DNA of 64,000 nucleotides from the NCBI RefSeq assembly GCF_016595245.1, contig NZ_JAENHM010000074.1, forward strand, positions 35,149-99,148. Reading direction: 5' to 3'. The translations under genes were made by a program, and so were the position numbers. The stretch is from Azospirillum endophyticum. GTDB taxonomy: Bacteria; Pseudomonadota; Alphaproteobacteria; Azospirillales; Azospirillaceae. Shown here piece after piece: positions 9,794 to 17,634 of the stretch (positions are counted from its first letter, which is position 1; each line of letters begins with the position of its first letter). Below the pieces are notes generated by a model, which saw nothing but the letters and a program-made list of their open reading frames with translations, had not been told where the DNA came from and searched no databases.

Positions 9794-10579
9794 ATGAGCG
9801 TACTCCGGGAGGGCAGCGCCACCGTCAGCGCGGAGGCCGAGGCCTTCTATACCGAAAGCCTGAAGCTGCTGATCCAGTCGGGCATCCCGTTCCTGCTGGG
9901 TGGGACCTATGCGGTCAGCGCCTATACCGGGATCACCCGGCCGACCAAGGACATCGACATCTTCTGCCGCGGCGGCGATTTCCCGCGCATCCTCTCCCAT
10001 TTCCAGGACCATGGCTTCGAGACGGAGATCGAGGACGAGCGCTGGATCGGCAAGGTCAGGCACGGCGAGCTGTTCTTCGACGTCATCTTCAATTCCGCCG
10101 TCGCGATCAACCCGGTCACCGACCGCTGGTTCAAGGAGGAGCACCGGGCGGTGATCTGCGGCGCCGACGTGCGGCTGGTGGCGCCGACCGAGATGATCTT
10201 CTCCAAATCCTTCGTCCAGATGCGCCACAAATACGATGGGCCGGACGTGGTCCACATGATCCTGAAGCAGCACGACAGCATCGACTGGAAAAGGCTGCTC
10301 TCCCATATGGAACAGCATTGGGAGGTGCTGCTGATCCACCTGCTGAACTTCCGCTTCATCTATCCGACCGAGCGCGACCGTGTGCCCGACTGGCTGGTGG
10401 CGGAGCTGCTGGAACGGATGCAGGAGCGCGCCAAGCTGCCGGTCGCCCAGACCCGCATCTGCCGCGGCCGGCTCTTCTCGCGCGAGGATTACCTGATCGA
10501 CGTCACCGAATGGGGTTTCGCCGACGTGGTCGGGGAGGAGGGAACCAAGCAGGGCCTGAAGGAGACCGGGAATGGATGA
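9794..10579 (+). CDS. Nucleotidyltransferase-fold protein
   Basis: The protein has 261 residues. The sequence GIPFLLGGTYAVSAYTGITRPTKDIDIFCR holds the GG and hDxD elements of the DNA polymerase-beta nucleotidyltransferase superfamily, and a third acidic residue lies in LFFDVIFN. This matches the minimal family sometimes annotated as nucleotidyltransferase or AbiEii-like, for which substrates vary or are unknown. It overlaps the next gene by 8 bases, so the two are probably translated together. An adjacent metallophosphoesterase suggests transfer and removal of a phosphate or nucleotide group, which is inference. A toxin-antitoxin interpretation is possible, but neither size nor pairing matches MNT-HEPN. 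Confidence 0.75.
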   Translation: MSVLREGSATVSAEAEAFYTESLKLLIQSGIPFLLGGTYAVSAYTGITRPTKDIDIFCRGGDFPRILSHFQDHGFETEIEDERWIGKVRHGELFFDVIFNSAVAINPVTDRWFKEEHRAVICGADVRLVAPTEMIFSKSFVQMRHKYDGPDVVHMILKQHDSIDWKRLLSHMEQHWEVLLIHLLNFRFIYPTERDRVPDWLVAELLERMQERAKLPVAQTRICRGRLFSREDYLIDVTEWGFADVVGEEGTKQGLKETGNG

Positions 10580-11294
10580 GCAGCGCAGGCTGACCGTCGC
10601 CGCCATCGGCGACATCCATGTCGGCGAGACCACGCAATATCCCTATCGCGAGCTGTTCCAGGAGATCGCCGGCAAGGCCGACGTGCTGGCGCTGTGCGGC
10701 GACCTGACCAACCACGGCAAGCCGCGCGAGGCCGAGATCCTGGCCGACGCCCTGCGTTCCATCGGCATTCCGGTGGTCGCGGTGTTCGGCAACCATGACT
10801 ACGAATGCGGCCATCTGGAGGAGGTCCAGCACATCCTGACCCAGGCCGGGGTGCGGTTCCTCGACGGGGCGCCGCAGGAGATCGGCGGGGTCGGCTTCGC
10901 CGGGGTGAAGGGCTTCGGCGGCGGCTTCGGCAACCGCATGCTCGACAGCTTCGGCGAACCGGCGATCAAGCAGTTCGTCCACGAGGCGGTGAACGAGGCG
11001 ATGCGGCTGGAGAGCGCGCTGCGGCAGCTCGACACCGAACGGGTGTTCGTGGTGCTGCATTACGCCCCCATCGCCGCGACGGTGGAGGGGGAACCGACGG
11101 AGATCTTCCCCTTCCTGGGATCGTCGCGGCTGGCCGAGACCATCGACCGCTTCGACAACGTGCGGGCGGTGGCGCATGGGCATGCCCATCACGGGAGCTA
11201 CAGCGGGAAAACCTTGCGGGGGACGCCGGTCTACAACGTGGCGCAGACGATCCCGAAGGAGACCGGACGGCCCTATGCGCTGATCGAGGTCTGA
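10572..11294 (+). CDS. Calcineurin-like metallophosphoesterase
   Basis: The 240-residue protein has the full metallophosphoesterase set: GDIHVGE near the N-terminus, LALCGDLTNHGKPREAE, VFGNHDYE, a histidine in VVLHYAP, and the closing AHGHAHHGSY. These ligate two metal ions in the active site. The family removes phosphate from nucleotides, proteins or lipids. The gene starts inside the 3' end of the nucleotidyltransferase gene (8-base overlap) and so forms an operon with it. No membrane segment or signal peptide is visible, so it should be cytoplasmic. Its substrate is unknown. Confidence 0.85.
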   Translation: MDEQRRLTVAAIGDIHVGETTQYPYRELFQEIAGKADVLALCGDLTNHGKPREAEILADALRSIGIPVVAVFGNHDYECGHLEEVQHILTQAGVRFLDGAPQEIGGVGFAGVKGFGGGFGNRMLDSFGEPAIKQFVHEAVNEAMRLESALRQLDTERVFVVLHYAPIAATVEGEPTEIFPFLGSSRLAETIDRFDNVRAVAHGHAHHGSYSGKTLRGTPVYNVAQTIPKETGRPYALIEV

Positions 11295-11311
11295 GGGCGG
11301 CAGATCGGGCT

Positions 11312-12145
11312 TCAAGCCGGCGCGAAGTCGGTCGACAGCGAAACCCCGCGCCAGCCATCGAGGATCGCCCGGTCGGCGGCGTGCTTGGCCTCGATCGCCG
11401 CGACCGTGTCGCTGCCGAGCGGCAGCCTAACCGGCGGGTCGGCGGCATCGGCGAAGCTGACGAGCACATCGGCCAGCTTGGCGGGATCGCCGGGCTGGGC
11501 ATGGTTGAGACCGGCGGCGATGGTCCGGACCCTGCCGGCGGTTTCGGCATAGTCGGCGATGATGGCCGGGCTGACCGACAGCGACGCCGCGTCGAGGAAA
11601 TCCGTGCGGAAATAGCCGGGTTCGACGACGGTGACATGGATGCCGAGCGGCGCCAGCTCGGCGTGCAGCGCCTCCGACAGCCCTTCGACTGCGAATTTGG
11701 TGGAGCTGTAGACGCCGAAACCGGCAGCGCCGCGATAGCCGCCGATCGAGGAGATGTTCAGGATGCGGCCGGACCGCGCCTTGCGCATCTGCGGCAGCAC
11801 CGCGCGGGTGACGTTCAGCAAGCCGAACACGTTGGTGCGGTAGACCGCCTCGACCTCGGCGGCGCTCGCCTCCTCGACGGCGCCCATCAGGCCGAAGCCG
11901 GCATTGTTGAGCAGGACGTCGATGGTCCCGAAACGCTCCACGGCGGAAGCCACCGCGGCGGCTGCCTGATCCTCGCGGGTCACGTCGAGCGCGACCGGGA
12001 GCAGGTTGGGATGGTCGCCGAACCGGTCGGCGACGGCTTGCGGATTGCGGGCGGCGGCAACGACGGCGTCGCCCTTTCGCAGCGCACGCTCGGCGACGAG
12101 CGCACCGAAGCCGCGCGAGGCGCCGGTGATGAACCAGGTCTTCAT
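11312..12145 (-). CDS. Short-chain dehydrogenase/reductase
   Basis: The 277-residue protein is a classical SDR. TGASRGFG (about 7-14) binds the NAD(P) cofactor, LLNNAGFG is the structural NNAG motif, and SSIGG..YSSTK holds the catalytic Ser, Tyr and Lys. The family reduces carbonyls or oxidises alcohols, and this member resembles the unspecific group often annotated as oxidoreductase. It forms a tandem with another SDR, a VOC protein and the divergent LysR gene, so that regulator may control it. Substrate unknown. Confidence 0.88.
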   Translation of the reverse strand: MKTWFITGASRGFGALVAERALRKGDAVVAAARNPQAVADRFGDHPNLLPVALDVTREDQAAAAVASAVERFGTIDVLLNNAGFGLMGAVEEASAAEVEAVYRTNVFGLLNVTRAVLPQMRKARSGRILNISSIGGYRGAAGFGVYSSTKFAVEGLSEALHAELAPLGIHVTVVEPGYFRTDFLDAASLSVSPAIIADYAETAGRVRTIAAGLNHAQPGDPAKLADVLVSFADAADPPVRLPLGSDTVAAIEAKHAADRAILDGWRGVSLSTDFAPA

Positions 12146-12260
12146 GGTGGTTTGCTCCTCAAATCATCATTGGGCATCGAGATCGCCGTGTGATCGTCAA
12201 GTCTTGCAAAGAGTGCAGACGCTGGGATCGTCGTTATCCTGGTGCGGCACGCAGCCAATT

Positions 12261-12421
12261 GCCCTCTCCCGTCCCGGGAGAGGGAGGGGAACCCGCGCCG
12301 TCAGGCGTGGGGAGGGTGAGGGGTCATGCAAGGAACCATGCGGTTTGTGATTCTTGGATAGCCCCTCACCCTTCCCATGGCGATGCCATGGGCCCCTTCC
12401 CTCTCCCGAGGCGGGAGAGGG
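12261..12421. repeat. Dispersed palindromic repeat, family 1, between SDR genes
   Basis: Two opposed blocks make this element: CCTCTCCCGTCCCGGGAGAGG at the left and CTCTCCCGAGGCGGGAGAGG at the right, with GGGTGAGGGG and CCCCTCACCC between them as inverted partners. The rest of the 318-base gap 12146-12463 shows no gene. Similar units lie near 17.5, 27.4, 29.4, 45.4 and 56.3 kb. Confidence 0.85.
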
Positions 12422-12463
12422 AGTGATATGCCGTGCATATCGATCCCTCCGAAAATGTCGGGT

Positions 12464-13114
12464 TCAGGTCGGCGGATAGGTGATTTCCCAGGGGGCATCC
12501 GCATCGGTGGCGAGGCGCCAGAAGAGGTCGGCGACGTCCCGCGCCTCCCGCGATCCCGGGCTGACGAGCGTCGCGACGGTGGCGGTGGCGATGCGCACGC
12601 CCCTGCCGAAAAGCGGTTCGGCAAGTGCCTGGACGATGTTGCGGAGCGCCGCCTTGCCGACGCCGAGGCTGGCGTAGCTCTCGTGCGGGGCGACCGCGAG
12701 GCCGCCGCCGGTGACCAGGATCGTCCCCGTCCGGCCATCGAAGAGAGTGGTGGCGGCACGGATGGCATGCAGTCCGCCGGTGACGTTGATCGCCAGATCC
12801 TGCGCGACCTCCTCGTCGGTCATGCTGAACAGGTCCTGGCGGCGGACCACGGCGGCGTTGAAATGGAGGGCGGTGAGGCCGCCGGTGAGGCGGTCCGCCT
12901 CGTCGAGCGCCGCGCGGAGCGCCGCCGGGTCGGTGGCGTCAGCCGGGATCGCATGGGCGGTCACGCCCTGGGCGGACAGGTCGGCGGCGAGGCCGGCGAG
13001 ACGCTCCGGGTTCCTGGCGGTCAGCACGACGGTCCAGCCCTCGCGGCCGAAGCGTCCGGCGACGGCCTGTCCGATGCCCGGACCGGCACCGACGATCATG
13101 ATGGCTTTGGTCAT
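12464..13114 (-). CDS. SDR-fold oxidoreductase with atypical active site
   Basis: The 216-residue protein starts MTKAIMIVGAGPGIGQAVAG, an SDR cofactor loop of the GxGxxG form with GAGPGIG instead of TGASRGIG. LHFNAAVV replaces the NNAG motif. In the catalytic area the text is SYASLGVGKAALR: the lysine is present but the residue four before it is Leu, and the nearest Tyr lies seven before it, so the usual YxxxK pair is missing. It may therefore be an atypical SDR with a different mechanism or a non-catalytic binding protein. It lies downstream of the VOC gene on the same strand. Confidence 0.8.
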   Translation of the reverse strand: MTKAIMIVGAGPGIGQAVAGRFGREGWTVVLTARNPERLAGLAADLSAQGVTAHAIPADATDPAALRAALDEADRLTGGLTALHFNAAVVRRQDLFSMTDEEVAQDLAINVTGGLHAIRAATTLFDGRTGTILVTGGGLAVAPHESYASLGVGKAALRNIVQALAEPLFGRGVRIATATVATLVSPGSREARDVADLFWRLATDADAPWEITYPPT

Positions 13115-13188
13115 GACGATTCCTTCACGGGATTTGCCAAGAAATTTGCCGGCGCCCCCGACCGGGGGCGCAGCCGGCGGGAAGCGGT

Positions 13189-13650
13189 TCAGGCGAGCAG
13201 TTCGGCCAGTTCGATCAGGTTGCCGAAGGGATCGCAGAAGAAGGCGAGCCGGCGGCTGATCGCCGGCAGTTCGAACGGCTCGGTCACGATGGTCACGCCA
13301 CGCTCGCGCAGCGTCTCGACGGTGCGGTCGACGCTGTCGACGTTCAGGCAGAAATGGTGGTAGCCGGCATATTTCAGGCTGTCGCCGAGGTCACTGTAGG
13401 GACGCACGTCCTGCGGGGTCGGGTCGCCGCCGCCCAGCACCTCGATGTAGAAATGGTCGTCGGTCGGCGGCGCCAGATAGGCCAGCTGCTCGTCGGCATA
13501 ATCCCACTCGGCGACGACGCGGAAATCGAGCGTGTCGACGTAGAAGCGCTTGGCGGTTTCGAGGTCCGGCGTGCGGACCGCCACATGATGGCCGCGCATG
13601 TCGGCGAAGGGGGACGCGGCGTTGCGGGCGGGGGGAACGAAGTCGGCCAT
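13189..13650 (-). CDS. VOC-family (glyoxalase/dioxygenase fold) protein
   Basis: The 153-residue protein has one pair of beta-alpha-beta-beta-beta modules (MRGHHVAVRTPDLETAKRFYV and AGYHHFCLNVDSVDRTVETL), the standard unit of the vicinal oxygen chelate fold. Likely metal ligands are the His in GHHV, the Glu in FYIEVLGG, the His in YHHF and the Glu of NLIELAEL. Family members include glyoxalases, extradiol dioxygenases and resistance proteins; the sequence does not specify which. A clear paralogue lies at 35419-35955 (both start M..FxPPxNAxSPF). Confidence 0.85.
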   Translation of the reverse strand: MADFVPPARNAASPFADMRGHHVAVRTPDLETAKRFYVDTLDFRVVAEWDYADEQLAYLAPPTDDHFYIEVLGGGDPTPQDVRPYSDLGDSLKYAGYHHFCLNVDSVDRTVETLRERGVTIVTEPFELPAISRRLAFFCDPFGNLIELAELLA

Positions 13651-13768
13651 GCTCTTTCTCCTCTGGGTTGGCCCGGCACCCGCCGGGCTTGCGAGGAGAA
13701 ATCTGCCGCTTTTCGATTACGCTGATTAGTTAGACAGTTCTCTCATCAATGCTGAGTGGATTTCAGTA

Positions 13769-14653
13769 ATGCGCACCACCGACCTTTCGGAACTGGCCGC
13801 CTTCGATGCGGTCGCGCGGCACCGCAGCTTCCGGCGGGCCGGGGAGGAACGCGGCGTCACCGCGTCGGCGATCAGCCATGCCGTCGGCAATCTCGAGGCC
13901 CGCGTCGGCATCCGGCTGCTCAACCGGACCACCCGCAGCGTGTCGCTGACCGATGCCGGCGCCATGCTGCTGGCCCAGCTCTCGCCGGCCTTCGGCGAGA
14001 TCGGCTCGGCGCTGGACGCGCTCAACCAGTTCCGCGACACGCCGTTCGGCAAGGTGCGGATCAATGCGCCCAACTCCATCGCGCCCTTCGTCTTCGGCCC
14101 GGTGATGGGGACGCTGATCGCGCAGAACCCGAAGCTGGAGCTGGAGATCGTCGCCACCGACCGGCTGGTGGACATCGTCGACGAGGGGTTCGACGCCGGC
14201 ATCCGGCTGGGCGAAAGCCTGCGCGACGGCATGACGGCGGTGAAGATCAAGCCGCGGCTGAGGCTGACGGTCGTCGGCTCGCCGGCCTATTTCGAGACGC
14301 GGCCGGTTCCCAAGGCGCCCGCCGACCTGAAGGACCATGTCTGCATCCGCAACCTCTATCCCAGCGGTGCGGCCTATGCCTGGGAATTCAGCCGGGCCGG
14401 CAAGATCATCGCGTTCGAGCCGGCCGGGCCGCTGTCGCTCGACGACCATGAACTGATGGTCGAGGCCGCCAGATCGGGCGTGGCGCTGGCCTATGTCTGG
14501 GAGGAGCGGGCGCGGCCCTTCATAGAGCGCGGCGAGTTGATCGAATGCCTCGCCTCCTGGTGCGCGCCCGAGGACTGGCTGTATCTCTACTACCCCACCC
14601 GCAAGCATTTGTCGGCCGGACTGCGGGCAGTCATCGAGGCGCTCCGGGTCTGA
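13769..14653 (+). CDS. LysR-type transcriptional regulator
   Basis: The 294-residue protein has an N-terminal winged HTH (LAAFDAVARHRSFRRAGEERGVTASAISHAV) and a LysR effector-binding domain from about 90 on. LRLTVVGSPAYFETR and HVCIRNLYPSGAAYAWEFSR are typical of this region in the family. It is divergent from the VOC-SDR-SDR genes, with only 118 bases between the start codons, so it very likely regulates them and itself from that gap. The effector is unknown. It ends before a hairpin shared with the convergent ABC operon. Confidence 0.9.
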   Translation: MRTTDLSELAAFDAVARHRSFRRAGEERGVTASAISHAVGNLEARVGIRLLNRTTRSVSLTDAGAMLLAQLSPAFGEIGSALDALNQFRDTPFGKVRINAPNSIAPFVFGPVMGTLIAQNPKLELEIVATDRLVDIVDEGFDAGIRLGESLRDGMTAVKIKPRLRLTVVGSPAYFETRPVPKAPADLKDHVCIRNLYPSGAAYAWEFSRAGKIIAFEPAGPLSLDDHELMVEAARSGVALAYVWEERARPFIERGELIECLASWCAPEDWLYLYYPTRKHLSAGLRAVIEALRV

Positions 14654-14673
14654 GGATGCCCGCCCCCCGCCCG

Positions 14674-14694
14674 CGCGCAAGGTTGGCTTGCGCG
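14674..14694. terminator. Bidirectional stem-loop between convergent genes
   Basis: CGCGCAAG and CTTGCGCG pair around a GTTGG loop, in a longer G/C-rich symmetric region that can be extended on both sides. It lies between the stop of the LysR gene and the stop of the convergent ABC ATPase gene, so it can serve both. Confidence 0.5.
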
Positions 14695-14720
14695 GAAGCG
14701 GGAGGCGGGGAAAGCCCCGC

Positions 14721-15773
14721 TCAGAACACCCAGAGCTGTTCCGGCGGCAAGTGCAGCCAGTGGGTGCCGGCCGGCAGCGGGCGGCCGAAGGCGCGCAGCG
14801 TCTGGTCGCCGCAGCGGAAGACATGCTCCCAGTGGCTGCCGAGATAGACCGAGGTCTCCAGCTCCGCCGGGACCCGGTTCTCCCCTTCGCCGTCCACCAC
14901 CTCGACCTGTTCCAGGCGGATGACGCCGGTCGCCTCCTCCGACACGCCCTTGCCGGCGCGGTCCTTGCCCCACAGCGGATGGCCGGACAGCTCGATGCGG
15001 GCGTAGCCGCCGCGCTTGTCCTGCACCCGGCTCTTGATCTGGTTGTTGACGCCCATGAACTCCGACGCGAACAGGCTCACCGGTTCGGTGTAGAGCTGTT
15101 CGGGCGTGCCGGCCTGGACGATGCGGCCGCCGTCGAGCAGGACGATGCGGTCGGCAATCGCCATCGCCTCGACCTGGTCGTGGGTGACGAAGACGGCGGT
15201 CAGGTTCATCCGCTTGATCAGCGTGCGGATCCAGATGCGGGCCTCCTCGCGCAGCTTGGCGTCGAGGTTCGACAGCGGCTCGTCGAGCAGGATGACCGGC
15301 GGGTTGTAGACCAGCGCGCGGGCCAGCGCCACGCGCTGCTGCTGGCCGCCCGACATCTGGTGCGGGTAACGGTCGCCGAGATGGCCGAGACCGACGCCGT
15401 CCAGCACCGCGGCGACGCGCTGCTGGAGTTCGGCCTTCGGCACGTTGCGCAGGCGCAGGCCGTAGGCGACGTTCTCGAACACCGTCTTGTGCGGCCACAG
15501 CGCGTAGGACTGGAAGACCAGCCCGAGGCCGCGCTTCTCCGACGGCACGTTGAGGCCGGCGGCGGCGTCGAACACCGGCTGGTCGCCGATGGAGATGACG
15601 CCCTTCTTCGGCTCCTCCAGCCCGGCGATGGAGCGCAGCAGCGTGGTCTTGCCGCTGCCCGACCGGCCGAGCAGGGCGACGATCTCGCCCTGGGCGAAGG
15701 TGGCGGTGATGCCCTTCAGGATCTCGGTGCTGCCGTAGGACAGATGCAGGTCGTCGATGATGAGCTTAGCCAT
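14721..15773 (-). CDS. ABC transporter ATP-binding protein (FbpC/AfuC-like)
   Basis: The 350-residue ATPase has Walker A GRSGSGKTT (about 37-45), the signature SGGQQQRVALARAL, Walker B VILLDEPLSNLD and a C-terminal TOBE-like regulatory part. The order matches importers of the FbpC/PotA/AfuC group. It overlaps the permease gene by 8 bases, and together with the fused permease and the binding protein it forms a complete three-gene importer. The motor protein sits on the inner face of the membrane. What is imported is discussed under the binding protein. Confidence 0.9.
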   Translation of the reverse strand: MAKLIIDDLHLSYGSTEILKGITATFAQGEIVALLGRSGSGKTTLLRSIAGLEEPKKGVISIGDQPVFDAAAGLNVPSEKRGLGLVFQSYALWPHKTVFENVAYGLRLRNVPKAELQQRVAAVLDGVGLGHLGDRYPHQMSGGQQQRVALARALVYNPPVILLDEPLSNLDAKLREEARIWIRTLIKRMNLTAVFVTHDQVEAMAIADRIVLLDGGRIVQAGTPEQLYTEPVSLFASEFMGVNNQIKSRVQDKRGGYARIELSGHPLWGKDRAGKGVSEEATGVIRLEQVEVVDGEGENRVPAELETSVYLGSHWEHVFRCGDQTLRAFGRPLPAGTHWLHLPPEQLWVF

Positions 15774-17433
15774 GGGAGCGTTTCCCGAAGAGCGACATCA
15801 GCAGCAGGCCGCCGCCGATCATCGCGATGTTGACGGTGGAGAGCGCGGTCACGAGGTCGACGGCGCCGGTGCCCCACAGCGAGACCAGCAGCGAGCCGAT
15901 CACTTCGGTGCCGGGGGCCAGCAGATAGACGCCGGTCGAGTATTCGCGCATGAAGGTGACGAAGATCAGCAGCCAACTGGAGAACAGGCCGACCTTGACC
16001 AGCGGGATCGTCAGGTCGCGCGACACCCGGCCGGGGCTGGCGCCGACGATGCGGCCGGCCTCCTCCAGCTCGGGGCCGATCTGCAGCAGGGCGCCGCTGA
16101 CCAGACGCATGCCGTAGGCGAGCCAGACCAGCGTGTAGGCGACCCAGATGGCGATCATGGTCTGGCGCAGCGGCGACAGGAAGGGCGTGAACAGGAAGAC
16201 CCAGAAGATCGCCAGACCGGCGACGAGGCCCGGCATGGCGCGCGGCAGCAGGACCAGATAGTCCATCAGCCTGGTCCAGCCCGACTGCCAGCGGTGGGCG
16301 GCGAGGTTCAGCATGGTGTAGACGCCGACCGACAGCGCTCCGCCGACGGACGCGATCAGCAGCGTGTTGACGATGCCGCGGGTCAGGTTGGGGAACTCCA
16401 TCAGCTCGCGGAAATGCGCCAGCGTCAGCACGTCCAGCAGGTTGACGCCCTCGCCCCAGCTCGACACGAAGGCGCGGAGCACGAGGCCGCTGATCGGGAC
16501 CACCACGGTGAACAGCAGCCAGCCGGTGATCATCGCCGCCGCCGGCCAGCGCCAGACGCCGATCGACACCGGCTTCTGCGCCGATGCCTTGCCCTTCACC
16601 GAGACGTAGCGGTTGGCGGCGCGCAGCAGGAAGCGCTGGAGGGCCACCAGCGGCAGGGCGATGCAGATGATCGCCACCACCACCACCGCCATCAGCTGGT
16701 AGGACGGCGTGCCCAGCTTGTTGGTCAGCTTGTAGAGGTAGGTCGCCAGCACCAGGATGCCTTCGGGGTCGCCCAGCACCAGCGGCAGGCCGAACAGCTC
16801 GAAGCCGAGGAAGAAGACCAGCACGGCGGCATAGAGGATGTTGGGCATCACCATCGGCAGGCTGACGGTCATCGCCGTACGCAGCGGGCCGGCGCCGGTC
16901 ATGCGCGCCGCCTCCTCGACGTCGGAGCCCAGGCTGCGCAGGGCCGACGAGGTGTAGAGGAAGACGTGCGGCACGTGGGTCAGGCCGGCGATGACGATCA
17001 GCATCCACTTGGAATAGAGATACCAGGGGACGAAGCCGAAGACGCCCTTGAACCACAGGGTGACGAAGCCGGCCGGGCCGAGGCTGACCACGAAGCCGAA
17101 GGCCAGCACCACCGACGACACGAACATCGGCACCAGGATCACCGGCTCGATCCAGCGGCGGCCCGGCAGGTCGGTGCGGGTCATCAGGAAGGCCAGCAGC
17201 GCGCCGACCGGCACGGCGATGGCGGTCATGCCGAGGGCGATGATCGCCGAGTTGTAGAGGGCGTCGAAGAAATCCTCGTCGTCCAGGACGAACTCGTAGG
17301 CGCTGAGCGTGAAGGCGGTCTTGGGCTGGAAGAACGGCCCGTCGAGGAAGCTCTGGTAGACGACCAGGCCGATCGGGGCCAGCACGGCAATCGCCATGGC
17401 GACGATCACCGCGATGCGCGTCGCGCGGTTCAT
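15766..17433 (-). CDS. ABC transporter permease, fused two-domain (FbpB-like)
   Basis: The protein is about 555 residues from the ATG at 17433. It contains two complete permease domains in one chain: each half has about six membrane helices, with an EAA-type loop (DVEEAARMTGAGPLRTAM and LEEAGRIVGASPGRVSRD). Single-chain permeases of this size are typical of the iron/2-aminoethylphosphonate/sugar-phosphate group. The first 22 residues of the longer open frame (17499) come from a dispersed repeat, so MNRATRIAVIV is the chosen start. The gene overlaps the ATPase gene by 8 bases. Confidence 0.88.
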   Translation of the reverse strand: MNRATRIAVIVAMAIAVLAPIGLVVYQSFLDGPFFQPKTAFTLSAYEFVLDDEDFFDALYNSAIIALGMTAIAVPVGALLAFLMTRTDLPGRRWIEPVILVPMFVSSVVLAFGFVVSLGPAGFVTLWFKGVFGFVPWYLYSKWMLIVIAGLTHVPHVFLYTSSALRSLGSDVEEAARMTGAGPLRTAMTVSLPMVMPNILYAAVLVFFLGFELFGLPLVLGDPEGILVLATYLYKLTNKLGTPSYQLMAVVVVAIICIALPLVALQRFLLRAANRYVSVKGKASAQKPVSIGVWRWPAAAMITGWLLFTVVVPISGLVLRAFVSSWGEGVNLLDVLTLAHFRELMEFPNLTRGIVNTLLIASVGGALSVGVYTMLNLAAHRWQSGWTRLMDYLVLLPRAMPGLVAGLAIFWVFLFTPFLSPLRQTMIAIWVAYTLVWLAYGMRLVSGALLQIGPELEEAGRIVGASPGRVSRDLTIPLVKVGLFSSWLLIFVTFMREYSTGVYLLAPGTEVIGSLLVSLWGTGAVDLVTALSTVNIAMIGGGLLLMSLFGKRSHG

Positions 17434-17459
17434 GGGGGATTTCCTTTTGGCGCAAATCT

Positions 17460-17613
17460 TCCCTCTCCCGCCCCGGGAGAGGGAGGGGACCCGCGCCAAA
17501 GGCGCGGGGAGGGTGAGGGGTGAGGCGAGGATCAGGAACCACCCGGCTCCTTGGATCGCCCCTCACCCTTCCCGCCTTCGGCGGGCCCCTTCCCTCTCCC
17601 GGGGCGGGAGAGG
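17460..17613. repeat. Dispersed palindromic repeat, family 1, inside the ABC operon
   Basis: Opposed CCTCTCCCGCCCCGGGAGAGG and CTCTCCCGGGGCGGGAGAGG blocks bracket GGGTGAGGGG and CCCCTCACCC, with a GCGCCAAAGGCGCG mini-hairpin inside. It lies between the binding-protein gene and the permease gene on the same strand, so a polycistronic transcript would carry a large hairpin there. Confidence 0.85.
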
Positions 17614-17634
17614 GTGATTTCAGGTCGGACTAGA

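Noticed and set aside
12261..12421. Possible CRISPR-like or rho-independent terminator interpretation of the GC-rich palindromes
   Set aside because: There are no evenly spaced direct repeats with unique spacers, and the elements recur as whole units at unrelated loci, which fits dispersed repeats better.
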